A DNA stretch of 18,576 bases from Deltaproteobacteria bacterium (GCA_019307165.1 JAFDKD010000009.1:1-18576); one strand, 5' to 3'; positions 6,094 through 14,520 are shown, numbered from the stretch's first letter. The notes: generated by a model from the sequence alone, not told the origin. Made by a program: numbers and translations.

Positions 6094-7044
6094 ATGACCC
6101 GAAACGCGGCAGAGAAATTCGCATCCTTCCAGAGTATTCAGGAGGGATTTGAGGCCACAGGATACGTTTGCAGCCGGCAGATCGCCACTACGCTCTACCT
6201 GGCCTACCACCTGGATAAACCGATCCTTGTGGAGGGACCGGCCGGCGTGGGAAAAACGGAGTTGGCAAAGGCGGCGGCCGCCTACCTGGAAAAACCGCTG
6301 ATTCGGCTTCAATGCTACGAGGGATTGGACGAATCCAAGGCACTGTACGAATGGAAATACGCCAAGCAGCTGCTTTACACGCAGATACTCAAGGAGAAGC
6401 TCAACGATTTTCTGGACGATGCGGAAGGACTCTCGGCTTCCATGGCGCGTCTCCACAGCTATGACGACATCTTCTTTTCACGGGATTTTCTGGAGCCCAG
6501 GCCGCTTCTCAAGGCGTTGCAGCAGCCGGAGGGGGCGGTACTTCTGGTTGACGAAGTGGACAAGTCCGATCAGGAATTCGAGGCGTTCCTGCTGGAGATC
6601 CTGTCCGACTATCAGGTATCGGTCCCTGAAATCGGCACCATCCAGGCAATCTCCCGCCCCTTTGTTTTTCTCACCAGCAACAATACCCGTGAGATGAGCG
6701 AGGCGCTCAAGCGCCGGTGCCTTCACCTGTTCATTCCGTTTCCAGACCCCAAGCTGGAAAGCACTATCCTGCGCGTTCGGGTGCCGGACCTGTCCGAGGC
6801 CCTCCGAAAGCAGCTGGTGGCCTTTATCCACAAGGTGCGGCGACTGGACCTGAAAAAGGCGCCTTCGGTAAGCGAGACCATCGACTGGGCCCGGGTGCTG
6901 GTGCTCCTTCATTCGGAAAGCCTCGGCCGGGACCTCATTCGGGACACCCTGAACGTGATCCTGAAATTCGAAGAAGACATGGAGACCGTGGAGGAGCGGC
7001 TTTATGAACTGGTAGACCGGAACGCGCCGGAGGGCACGGTGTAA
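6094..7044 (+). CDS. MoxR-family AAA+ ATPase (CoxD-like)
   Basis: A 316-residue cytoplasmic AAA+ ATPase. Walker A is GPAGVGKT (48-55), Walker B VLLVDEVD (149-156), sensor 1 TSNNTRE (194-200), and the arginine-finger region EALKRRC (203-209). MoxR ATPases act with VWA proteins as chaperone-like machines that insert metals or cofactors or remodel a protein complex; the CoxD subgroup helps mature Mo-Cu CO dehydrogenase. The ATG at 6094 has AAAGGAG at good spacing. The VWA partner begins 25 bases after the stop, so the two form an operon. No molybdenum hydroxylase genes are in the window, so the client is unknown. The MoxR call is firm; the CoxD-like subgroup is inferred from the partner. Confidence 0.92.
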   Translation: MTRNAAEKFASFQSIQEGFEATGYVCSRQIATTLYLAYHLDKPILVEGPAGVGKTELAKAAAAYLEKPLIRLQCYEGLDESKALYEWKYAKQLLYTQILKEKLNDFLDDAEGLSASMARLHSYDDIFFSRDFLEPRPLLKALQQPEGAVLLVDEVDKSDQEFEAFLLEILSDYQVSVPEIGTIQAISRPFVFLTSNNTREMSEALKRRCLHLFIPFPDPKLESTILRVRVPDLSEALRKQLVAFIHKVRRLDLKKAPSVSETIDWARVLVLLHSESLGRDLIRDTLNVILKFEEDMETVEERLYELVDRNAPEGTV

Positions 7045-7069
7045 AGCGGCGTAATGGGAGTTTTTTGCC

Positions 7070-8413
7070 ATGCAGCAGGTGCTTCAGGACTTTATAAAGG
7101 CCCTTCGAAGCTCGGGGGTGCGCATTTCCGTAGCCGAGAACATGGATGCCATGCACGCGGCCGCCCTGGTGGGCTATGGCAGCCGGCGGGCCCTGAAAGA
7201 CGCCCTCGCCTCTTCTTTGGCCAAGTCTCAACCGGAAAAGGAGATTTTTTCGACGACCTTCGAGCGGTACTTTCAGCCGGATCGGGCATTCGAATCCGAA
7301 AGCGATACACCAACCCCCATGGCGGAGGCGCCGGAAGCCCCGGACGCTCCGCTCACCCAGATGCTTCTTGCCGGCGATCAGGCGGGCCTTTCTCTGGCCA
7401 TGCGGCAGGCCGCCCAGCAGATCGATGTGAGCGCCATCTGGTTTTTCACCCAGAAGAGCCTCTATGTTCAGCGAATGATGAACGCCATGGGCGCGCAGGG
7501 CCTCGACGGCGATATTCGCGGACTTGGGGATACGCCCGGCGAGGCCGCACAACAGCGGCTCGGAGCCCTGCGGGATGCCAGGGCATTTCTGTACGAAAAT
7601 GTCCGCGATTTTGTCGAACAGCAATACAGTCTCTTTTCCGGCCTGGCCACCGAAGATATGATGGAACGCTACCTGCGGAATCTCCGCCTCTCCAATCTGG
7701 AACAGCAGGATTTCCACCGCATGCAGAACATCATCGAAAAGATGGTCAAGCGGCTGAATGACCTCCACTCGCGGAGAAAGCGAAAGGCGGACAGGGGGTG
7801 CCTGGACCTCAAAAAGACCCTGAGGAAGAATATGGCGTATCAGGGGATACTGTTCGAGCCCCAGTGGAAACGCAAAAAGGTGGACAGGCCCGATATCGTG
7901 GCCATTTGCGACGTGAGCCGTTCGGTGGAGGCTTACGCGCGTTTCATGCTGTTGTTCTTATACAGCCTGAGCGAAGCGGTCGTCCGGATCCGGTCCTATA
8001 TTTTCTGTTCCAATCTGGCTGAGGCGAGCCACGTGTTCGAGGAGTGCGGGGTGGAAGAAACCCTGGTGAGGCTGCAAAAGGGGATCGGCCTGGGCATCAT
8101 GCTGGGCCGGACCGATTACGGCCAGGCATGGCGGGACTTCAGGGATAAGGGTCTGGACGGGGTGACCAAGAAGACCACGGTCATCGTGCTCGGCGATGCC
8201 CGCAACAATTACGGGGACCCGGAAACGGGCATTTTAAAGACGATCCACCGGCGGGCGAAGCGGGTGATCTGGCTGACCCCGGAACCCCCCAGCTTCTGGG
8301 GGACCGGCGATTCCGAGATGAAACGCTATCTGCCCTATTGTTATATGGTCAAGGAGTGCAGCACCGTGCGGCACCTGCAGCGGGTGGTGGATTTTCTGCT
8401 GACGAATAGATAG
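7070..8413 (+). CDS. VWA-domain protein, CoxE-like
   Basis: A 447-residue protein of the CoxE-like VWA family. The N-terminal 240 residues are helical with an acidic, Pro-rich stretch at about 75-95. The C-terminal VWA domain (about 270-447) has a full metal-ion-dependent adhesion site: DVSRS (281-285, DxSxS), Thr348 in GRTDYG, and Asp376 in LGDARNNYG. This form of VWA binds Mg2+ and docks on the client while the MoxR hexamer supplies ATP-driven force. The ATG at 7070 has GGAG eleven bases upstream. No signal peptide or membrane segment is visible, so it is cytoplasmic. It is 25 bases after the MoxR gene. In CO oxidisers this pair sits by coxMSL; here it does not. Confidence 0.88.
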   Translation: MQQVLQDFIKALRSSGVRISVAENMDAMHAAALVGYGSRRALKDALASSLAKSQPEKEIFSTTFERYFQPDRAFESESDTPTPMAEAPEAPDAPLTQMLLAGDQAGLSLAMRQAAQQIDVSAIWFFTQKSLYVQRMMNAMGAQGLDGDIRGLGDTPGEAAQQRLGALRDARAFLYENVRDFVEQQYSLFSGLATEDMMERYLRNLRLSNLEQQDFHRMQNIIEKMVKRLNDLHSRRKRKADRGCLDLKKTLRKNMAYQGILFEPQWKRKKVDRPDIVAICDVSRSVEAYARFMLLFLYSLSEAVVRIRSYIFCSNLAEASHVFEECGVEETLVRLQKGIGLGIMLGRTDYGQAWRDFRDKGLDGVTKKTTVIVLGDARNNYGDPETGILKTIHRRAKRVIWLTPEPPSFWGTGDSEMKRYLPYCYMVKECSTVRHLQRVVDFLLTNR

Positions 8414-8417
8414 GGCA

Positions 8418-8595
8418 GGGCGCAGGGCGTGGGGCGTATGGTCGAAATCAAACGACCGGATGTCAGGTTTCAACGTTCAACTCAAGTGGACAATTTATTC
8501 TTTTGTATGATTATCAGGGCTCTTTTGAATCGTATATCGCCAACCGCCAATCGCGAATTGGAATTGTTTTTCCCTGTACCTTGCGCCCTGCGCCC
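8418..8595. repeat. Intergenic element bounded by a perfect 12-bp inverted repeat
   Basis: GGGCGCAGGGCG (8418-8429) is the exact reverse complement of CGCCCTGCGCCC (8584-8595). Between them lies AT-richer DNA with a smaller palindrome, CCAATCGCGAATTGG (about 8547-8561). The element fills the 199-base gap between the VWA gene and lgt and ends just before the lgt ribosome site. No gene is seen inside. Confidence 0.6.
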
Positions 8596-8612
8596 TAAGC
8601 CGAGGTGTTATA

Positions 8613-9407
8613 TTGATCCCATTCCCTCGTATCGACCCCGTCATGATCCGCATCGGGCCTTTGCAGGTCCGTTGGTATGGTCTCATGTATGTCCTGGGGT
8701 TCCTGGCTGCCTACTTCCTCATCAAAATCCAGAAAAAGGCCCGTCGCCTGGGACTTCAGGGCGATCTGCTGCAGAACCTGGTCTTCTACATGGCCGTGGG
8801 GCTGGTCGTGGGCGCCAGGCTCGGGTATGTCTTTTTTTACCAGTATGCCGAACTGGGGTTTTATTTTCGACACCCCATCGAATTTATCGCCGTCTGGCAC
8901 GGGGGCATGTCCTTCCACGGTGGCCTGGCCGGCGCCATGCTGGGCGGTATCCTGTTCTGCCGCCGCAAAGGGCTTCCGGTGTGGGAGGTGGCCGACATCG
9001 TGATCGTGACCGCGCCGGTGGGCGTGGGCTTGGGCAGGCTCGGGAATTTTATCAACGGCGAACTCTTCGGCAGACCCGCGTCCGTGCCATGGGCCATGGT
9101 CTTCCCGGAAGGCGGCAACGTGGCGCGTCACCCTTCCCAACTCTACGAAGCGGGCCTGGAGGGACTGGCCCTGTTTCTCCTGCTCTGGACCGTGAAAGAC
9201 AGGCCCTTTCGACCCGGCGCCCTGATCTGCCTGTTTCTGGCGGGCTACGGGGTATTTCGTTTCTTTGTGGAGTTTTTCCGCCAACCGGACCCGCAGATCG
9301 GCCTCCTGTGGGGCGCATTCAGCATGGGGCAATTGCTGTGCACGGGGATGATATTGACGGCGGTGATATTGTGGCCGCTGCTGCCGAAGAAAAATATTGA
9401 AGATTGA
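8613..9407 (+). CDS. lgt: Prolipoprotein diacylglyceryl transferase Lgt
   Basis: A 264-residue inner-membrane enzyme that transfers a diacylglyceryl group from phosphatidylglycerol to the lipobox Cys of prolipoproteins, the first step of lipoprotein maturation. The signature GRLGNFINGELFG is at 141-153, HGGMSFHGGLAGAMLGG covers the conserved His near residue 102, and RHPSQLYEA and FFRQPDPQIG are the late conserved loops. About seven membrane segments are visible, starting WYGLMYVLGFLAAYFL. The start is TTG at 8613, with GAGGTG at 8602-8607. Its last codons (KNIED, stop at 9405-9407) lie in repeat-like AT-rich DNA that continues into the next gap. It stands alone, though the next gene follows closely on the same strand. 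Confidence 0.95.
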   Translation: MIPFPRIDPVMIRIGPLQVRWYGLMYVLGFLAAYFLIKIQKKARRLGLQGDLLQNLVFYMAVGLVVGARLGYVFFYQYAELGFYFRHPIEFIAVWHGGMSFHGGLAGAMLGGILFCRRKGLPVWEVADIVIVTAPVGVGLGRLGNFINGELFGRPASVPWAMVFPEGGNVARHPSQLYEAGLEGLALFLLLWTVKDRPFRPGALICLFLAGYGVFRFFVEFFRQPDPQIGLLWGAFSMGQLLCTGMILTAVILWPLLPKKNIED

Positions 9408-9466
9408 ACATTGATGGAAAAAATGGCATGTGTCACAACCCTAGCGATCAACAGGAGGCCTTCACG

Positions 9467-11857
9467 TTGAAAAAGAAATCGAGCGAGAGCGTTCTTTACA
9501 GACTTTTTACGATCATCCTGACCATCTCTGTTTTCGTTCTGATGGCGCAACCGGCCGGCGCGGCCGCCACTTGGCAATGGGAAAACCCCCTGCCTCAGGG
9601 AAATCACATTAACGGCATCTGGGGCGCCTCCAGCAGCAACGTCTTTGCCGTGGGAGAACTCGGCACAATACTTCATTACAACGGCTCCAAATGGTCCGTC
9701 ATGAGCAGTGGGACCACCGTGACGCTCAAATCGGTCTGGGGATCTTCAGGCACGGATGTCTTTGCCGTGGGAAATTTCGGGACTATCCTCCATTACAACG
9801 GGACGTCATGGTCGGCCATGGTCAGCGGCGCGAATGATATGCTTTCCGCGGTGTGGGGCGCTTCGGGAAGCGACGTCTTTGCCGTGGGAGATTCCGGGAC
9901 CATCCTCCACTACAACGGCACTTCGTGGAGTGCCATGACCGGCCCCGGCACGCGTCATCTGTATGGCGTATGGGGCAGTTCGGGCACCGACGTCTTTGCC
10001 GTGGGATACCGGGGCGTCATCCTGCATTACGACGGATCTACCTGGTCTGATATGTCCACCATGTACGAAGCTTATCTTTACGGTGTCTGGGGCACCTCGG
10101 GCAGCGATGTCTTTGCCGTCGGGGCGGTGGGCAACATCTTTCATTACGACGGTTCGACCTGGACCGGCATGACCAGCTGCAGTACGACGGCCACGTTCAA
10201 ATCGGTGTGGGGCGCTTCCGGGAGCGACGTCTTTGCGGTGGGAAGCGGCTCGAATATTATCCATTACAACGGCACTGCATGGTCTGACGCGGGCGCCCCG
10301 TTCGGCGGGGATTTCAAGGCGGTCTGGGGCAGTTCGGGAAGCGATGTCCTTGTCGGGGGCGGCGCCGGGAAGGTGCTCCATTACAACGGGTCCGCCTGGT
10401 CCGCCATGATCGGCGGCGACGTCGATTATCTTAACTCGGTTTGGGGGAGTTCAGGCAGTGATGTCTTTACCGTGGGGGGACGGGGCGTCATCCTCCACCG
10501 AAACGGCTCGGTGTGGTCCGCCATGACCGGCAGCACCCCTGAAAACCTTTATACAGTGTGGGGCGCTTCAGGCAGCAATGTCTTTGCCGTGGGAGATATC
10601 GGGACCATCGTCCGCTACAATGGCACTGCGTGGGCCAAAATGACCAGCGGCACCAGAGAGTCCCTCAGATCGGTATGGGGCGCTTCGGGCAGCAATGTGT
10701 TTGCCGTGGGGACCAGCGGCGTCATTCTCCAATACAACGGCACTGCCTGGTCATCCATGACCAGCGGCGCCACCCTGTTTCTCGAATCGGTATGGGGCTC
10801 GTCGGGCAGCGATGTTTTTTCGGTAGGGCAATCAGGAACGATCCTCCATTACGACGGTTCCGCCTGGTCCGCCATGACAAGCGGGACCACAAGCCATCTA
10901 AAGGGTGTTTGGGGTTCCTCGGGCAGCGACGTCTTTGCCGTGGGAGAATCCGGCCTTATTCTGCATTACAACGGTTCGGCGTGGAGTGCCATGACCAGCG
11001 GCACCTTGCTCAATTTACGCGGCGTCTGGGGCGTTTCAGGCAGCGATGTCTTTGCCGTGGGGAGTTCCGGAACAATTCTTCATTACGACGGTTCCGCCTG
11101 GTCCGCCATGACCAGCGGCGCTGTAATCGGCTTACGCGGCGTATGGGGCGCTTCGGGCAACAACGTCTTTGCCGTGGGGGACGGCGGCGCCATCCTTCAT
11201 TACGGGGAGGGCGGAAAAGACGAACTGGCGGTCGATTTTGGCGGCCTCGGCCTGTGGCATTACGATGGAAGTGCGTGGGCCTCCCTGACACCGGGCAATC
11301 CCGAATTGATGGCCGGCTGGTCCGGAGGCCTGGCCGCGGATTTCGGGGCATGGGGTTTGTGGAGTTATGACGGGACGGTCTGGGCCGCACTGAACGGGTC
11401 CGATGCCCAAGCGATGGCGTCCTGGTCCGGGGGTTTGGCCGTGGGCTTTGTTTCGCTGGGCCTGTGGAGTTATGACGGGACCACCTGGAGTTCTTTGAGC
11501 GCCGCCGATGCCCTGGGGCTGGCCGGCTGGTCAGGAGGCCTGGCCGTGGATTTCGGATCGCTGGGCCTGTGGAATTATGACGGGACCACCTGGAGCGCTC
11601 TGAACGGCGGTGATGCCCAGACGATGGCGTCCTGGTCCGGGGGTCTGGCCGTGGATTTCGGCTCATTGGGCCTGTGGAGCTATGACGGGACCACCTGGAG
11701 CGGACTGAACGGCGCCGATGCCCAGGGGATGGCCGGCTGGTCCCAGGGACTGGCCGTGGGTTTCGGGGCGTGGGGCCTGTGGAACTGGGATTCTGCGGCG
11801 TGGGGCCTGTTGTCAGGCACGGCCCCGGATGCCGTGGAGGCCGTTGATCTGCAATGA
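9467..11857 (+). CDS. Large secreted protein of 14 x 39 and 6 x 35 residue repeats (predicted beta-propellers)
   Basis: A 796-residue exported protein. A signal peptide covers residues 1-34 (KKK, hydrophobic core, QPAGAAA), with no lipobox Cys. Residues 52-579 hold 14 units of about 39 residues built on WGSSGSDVFAVG, TILHYNGSAWSAMTSG and a final L-x-x-V. Residues 583-792 hold six exact 35-residue units on WSGGLAVDFGSLGLWSYDGT. Short W-x-x-G beta repeats of this kind suggest beta-propellers; 14 units would fit two seven-bladed rings, which is inference. The start TTG at 9467 has AGGAGG eight bases upstream; a TTG at 9404 would add 21 residues before the signal peptide. No anchor or sorting domain follows the repeats, which end in VDLQ. 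Close DNA likeness between neighbouring units suggests recent expansion. Function is unknown; binding or adhesion is plausible. Confidence 0.85.
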   Translation: MKKKSSESVLYRLFTIILTISVFVLMAQPAGAAATWQWENPLPQGNHINGIWGASSSNVFAVGELGTILHYNGSKWSVMSSGTTVTLKSVWGSSGTDVFAVGNFGTILHYNGTSWSAMVSGANDMLSAVWGASGSDVFAVGDSGTILHYNGTSWSAMTGPGTRHLYGVWGSSGTDVFAVGYRGVILHYDGSTWSDMSTMYEAYLYGVWGTSGSDVFAVGAVGNIFHYDGSTWTGMTSCSTTATFKSVWGASGSDVFAVGSGSNIIHYNGTAWSDAGAPFGGDFKAVWGSSGSDVLVGGGAGKVLHYNGSAWSAMIGGDVDYLNSVWGSSGSDVFTVGGRGVILHRNGSVWSAMTGSTPENLYTVWGASGSNVFAVGDIGTIVRYNGTAWAKMTSGTRESLRSVWGASGSNVFAVGTSGVILQYNGTAWSSMTSGATLFLESVWGSSGSDVFSVGQSGTILHYDGSAWSAMTSGTTSHLKGVWGSSGSDVFAVGESGLILHYNGSAWSAMTSGTLLNLRGVWGVSGSDVFAVGSSGTILHYDGSAWSAMTSGAVIGLRGVWGASGNNVFAVGDGGAILHYGEGGKDELAVDFGGLGLWHYDGSAWASLTPGNPELMAGWSGGLAADFGAWGLWSYDGTVWAALNGSDAQAMASWSGGLAVGFVSLGLWSYDGTTWSSLSAADALGLAGWSGGLAVDFGSLGLWNYDGTTWSALNGGDAQTMASWSGGLAVDFGSLGLWSYDGTTWSGLNGADAQGMAGWSQGLAVGFGAWGLWNWDSAAWGLLSGTAPDAVEAVDLQ
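9620..11203 (+). repeat. Tandem array of 14 coding repeats, about 117 bases each
   Basis: Thirteen units are complete and all are 39 residues except the fifth, which has 40; the fourteenth, starting at 11144, stops after ILHYG and leads into a linker. Each begins with TGG-GG (Trp-Gly). The most regular units are the last four full ones; the middle units 6 and 7 are the most diverged. Confidence 0.85.
11213..11842 (+). repeat. Tandem array of six exact 105-base coding repeats
   Basis: Six units of exactly 35 residues: first a diverged one, then units starting with Trp at 11318, 11423, 11528, 11633 and 11738. Units alternate MAS and MAG at their ends, hinting at duplication of a two-unit block. 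Only four residues follow the last unit. Confidence 0.85.
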
Positions 11858-11900
11858 TCCGTAATGAGAATGCTGTGATATCAGGTTTAATTGCCTGAGC

Positions 11901-11930
11901 GAAGCCGGGTCCTATGGGCCCGGCTTCTTT
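11901..11930 (+). terminator. Rho-independent terminator of the repeat-protein gene
   Basis: GAAGCCGGG (11901-11909) pairs perfectly with CCCGGCTTC (11919-11927) across a 9-base loop and is followed by TTT. It lies 44 bases after the stop. On the other strand no T run follows, so it should act only on the plus strand. Confidence 0.8.
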
Positions 11931-12070
11931 ACTCAAGACTTCATCCGACGGATCAGCACGGGGTGACGAAAAGGTCCGCCGGGATCGTAAGGCTTCACCG
12001 GCTCGGAGATGAGCAATGCACTCCCCACCTTATTGCCGGAGGCGGTTTGACGACTCAAGCGACGTCGCCC

Positions 12071-13132
12071 TCACGGCAGTGTGCACACCAGAAAACGAGG
12101 ATCGAACACAGCGCCGATAAGGAGCTTTCCACCGAAGGGAGCGGCCACACTGGATGCGGAAAGGGTGTCGCCTTCGCTGAGGTAGATCTCTTCCGCCTTG
12201 ACGGGGTCCCCCTTTTCGATGGTGATTTTCAGGACCTGGGAAGGCGCGATCCGTGCCGGGTCCTTGGCGTGCTTCACGAAGGTCAACAGTTTCGGATGGC
12301 AGCCCGCCCACAGGTCTCCCCGTGCGTCCCGTTCGATATTGTCGATGCCGGTGCCCACATCCAGCCGGGTCCGGGGCGACAGGTCCCCGGAAGCGGGGTC
12401 CCGGTCGTATGCATAAAGCGTGTTGCCGATGGTGGCCGCCACGTACACGGTTCGGCCGTCCATGCTCGTGTTGATGCCGTTGGCGTAGGCCAGCTTGTCC
12501 GCCACGATGCGGAACCGCTTTCCGTCAAAGTAAAGCACATTGGACCGGGCCAATTGAAGATAATCCTCCAGGGTGCGGCCGATGCCTTCGGCACTACCGT
12601 GGTCGTTGGTGACGTAAAATGCCCGGGGACCGACGGGAATGACGTCGTTGGGGCTGTGCATCTGATCTCCGCTTACGGATTCCAGGTGAACCAGCCGGTC
12701 TCCCATATATTCGAAAATTTCCACGAAGTGTCCGTCCGAACGGTGATTGACCACGAAGAGCCGGTCGTTACCCTCTTCGCCCAAAAGGAGACCGATGCCG
12801 TGCGGGCGAAATTCTCCGTCAAATTCCCGAGTCAAGTCCACCAATTGTGGGTCTTGGGCAGCAAGGTTATAGGCCAGGATGGCGCCCCTGCGCGCATTTT
12901 GCCCTTCCGGCGGTTGCCGGCGGTCGTCCGACGAGATAAAGGCAACACCGGTGCGGGGATGGATGGTGATGTCCTCGGAACTCAATACACCTTCGACGGC
13001 CTCGCAGTTCCCGATGAAATGCGACTGGATCTTGCTGAACTCGCCCGCGTCGTAAAACGTCTTGAGCAGGAACCCTCCCAAGGCCATGGCCAGGACCACA
13101 ACCACCAGAAGAATTTTCTTGAAAATTTTCAT
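12071..13132 (-). CDS. Paraoxonase/arylesterase-family protein (PON-like lactonase, six-bladed propeller)
   Basis: A 353-residue protein like animal paraoxonases. The N-terminus (KIFKKILLVVVVLAMALGGF) is an uncleaved signal anchor or signal peptide, so the enzyme should face the periplasm. Residues matching the PON1 calcium sites are all present: E53, D54 (SSEDITIHP), N162 (SPNDV), N218 (YANGIN), D264 and N265 (DNIE). The His pair of PON1 matches H111 (RPHGIG) and H130 (VVNHR). Cys43 and Cys350 match the PON1 disulfide that ties the two ends. GDLWAGCHP is also typical. Members hydrolyse lactones, including acyl-homoserine lactones in some cases, and aryl esters. The ATG at 13132 follows GGAGGTAGAGGA. 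It is divergent from the AEC permease. The family is firm, the substrate unknown; SMP-30 gluconolactonase is a more distant alternative. Confidence 0.88.
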   Translation of the reverse strand: MKIFKKILLVVVVLAMALGGFLLKTFYDAGEFSKIQSHFIGNCEAVEGVLSSEDITIHPRTGVAFISSDDRRQPPEGQNARRGAILAYNLAAQDPQLVDLTREFDGEFRPHGIGLLLGEEGNDRLFVVNHRSDGHFVEIFEYMGDRLVHLESVSGDQMHSPNDVIPVGPRAFYVTNDHGSAEGIGRTLEDYLQLARSNVLYFDGKRFRIVADKLAYANGINTSMDGRTVYVAATIGNTLYAYDRDPASGDLSPRTRLDVGTGIDNIERDARGDLWAGCHPKLLTFVKHAKDPARIAPSQVLKITIEKGDPVKAEEIYLSEGDTLSASSVAAPFGGKLLIGAVFDPRFLVCTLP

Positions 13133-13471
13133 GGTCCTCTACCTCCATGTTCGTGACGGCTACCGGGGCTTTTCGATCCAGGCGGAAAATCTACACTTTA
13201 GCGCATTGTGAGCATTTTTTAAATCCCGATCACAGGTTGGGCTGTCTTTTCGGGGATTCTGTTGACACCCTTCCCCGCAACGGGATAATCAAAGAGTACG
13301 ATCCCGTTCAAGCCGGGGCAGCCGCCCATCGGAGCAGAGAGGCGGGTCCGAAGTCTAAAAGCAGGGCATTGAGAAACGCCGGAACTGCGGTCGAAAGAGC
13401 TCGCTGGTGCCCATCCATAAATGAAATTTGGGCACTATGTGGTTTCCGGATGGAAACTCGCTGGAGAATCC
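13133..13471. other. Divergent intergenic region between the PON-like gene and the AEC permease
   Basis: No gene is supported in these 339 bases. A promoter toward the permease is visible at 13262-13289. The minus-strand promoter for the PON-like gene was not identified with confidence. Confidence 0.5.
13262..13289 (+). promoter_or_regulatory. Sigma70-type promoter toward the AEC permease
   Basis: TTGACA at 13262-13267, a 16-base spacer and GATAAT at 13284-13289. The predicted leader before the ATG at 13472 is about 175 bases, rather long, and holds no clear structure. Confidence 0.55.
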
Positions 13472-14395
13472 ATGCAGAACGTTATCAACACCATTGTCCC
13501 CATCTTTGCCGTTATCATTCTGGGCGTATTCCTGCGGGCCAGGGACCTGCTCCCGGCCGGCATGATCGGTCCCTTGAACCGCCTGGTGTACTACTTCGCC
13601 ATCCCCTGCATGATATTTTCCGCCGTGGTCAAGGCATCTTTCCAAGTCGATTTCAATCCCCTGCTGCTGGCTGGTACGTTGATCCCGGTAGTTGTGATAT
13701 TCGGCGCGGCCCTGTTGGCGGGCAAGTCGGCGGGGATCGACCGCCGTCACATGGGCACGTTCGTTCAGACCTCTTTCCACGGCAACCTGGGCTATATCGG
13801 CCTGGCCGTGTGCTACTATTTTGCCGGTGGTGAAAGTTTTGCCCGCGCCAGCATCCTGGCCGGTTTCCTCATGCTGCTTCAAAATTTTCTGGCGGTGCTG
13901 GGGCTTCAGGCCTTTTCCCCGGCAGAGAGCGCCGGTCGGGGCGCGTGGTTTTTCGTCAAGAAGATCGTGGGCAACCCGGTTATCGTGTCGGCCCTGTTGG
14001 GCATGGGATACGCGCTGCTGAAACTGCCCCTGCCCCCGATCGTCGACCGAAGCCTCGCCATCGTCAGCGGCATGGCGCTCCCGCTCGCGCTTCTGGTGAT
14101 CGGCGCTTCCCTGTCCTTTCGGTTGATCAAATCCCACCTGAGCCTAGTCCTGGGGGCCGGTCTTTTCAAACTGATCGCCCTTCCCGGATTGGGGCTGCTG
14201 TTCTATCGATTCCTGGATCTGCCCGTCGCTCATTATGTGCCCGGAGTCATTCTGCTGGCAACCCCAACGGCCACCATCTGCTATGTCATGGCCGGCGAGA
14301 TGCACGGTTCCACTGACCTTGCCACGGCCGCCATCACCATGAATACCCTGCTTTCCTATGCTACGTTTATTTTCTGGCTGGGGATTTTTATATAA
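13472..14395 (+). CDS. AEC-family (auxin efflux carrier-like) permease
   Basis: A 307-residue inner-membrane transporter of the AEC/Mem_trans family, made of two five-helix halves. About ten hydrophobic segments are visible. Typical features are NRLVYYFAIPCMIF in the first half, FHGNLGYIGLAV near residue 103, ALPLALLVIGASLS near 203, and ATPTATICYVMAGEMHG near 267. Bacterial members move small carboxylates such as malate or malonate; the substrate cannot be named here. I chose the ATG at 13472 (GGAGA six bases upstream), which starts directly at the first helix; an ATG at 13421 would add 17 residues unlike the family. It is divergent from the PON-like gene and converges on the Mut7-C gene. 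Confidence 0.9.
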   Translation: MQNVINTIVPIFAVIILGVFLRARDLLPAGMIGPLNRLVYYFAIPCMIFSAVVKASFQVDFNPLLLAGTLIPVVVIFGAALLAGKSAGIDRRHMGTFVQTSFHGNLGYIGLAVCYYFAGGESFARASILAGFLMLLQNFLAVLGLQAFSPAESAGRGAWFFVKKIVGNPVIVSALLGMGYALLKLPLPPIVDRSLAIVSGMALPLALLVIGASLSFRLIKSHLSLVLGAGLFKLIALPGLGLLFYRFLDLPVAHYVPGVILLATPTATICYVMAGEMHGSTDLATAAITMNTLLSYATFIFWLGIFI

Positions 14396-14520
14396 TTTTT
14401 GAGCTGATAGCTCATGGCTCAGAGTTAAAAGAGAATAGCGAATAACGAATGTCGAATAAGGAAATTTAGAAATTAGAAATTAGAATTTAGAATTAAAAAA
14501 ATATTAAAAACATATTTCCA

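Noticed and set aside
9620..11842. Possible CRISPR-like array
   Set aside because: Units are 105-120 bases, in coding phase and degenerate throughout, with no spacer/repeat alternation.
11010..11936. Antisense open frame of 308 codons over the repeat protein
   Set aside because: Its Pro/Arg-rich repeats are the shadow of the 35-residue array, it lacks a credible start and it crosses the terminator.
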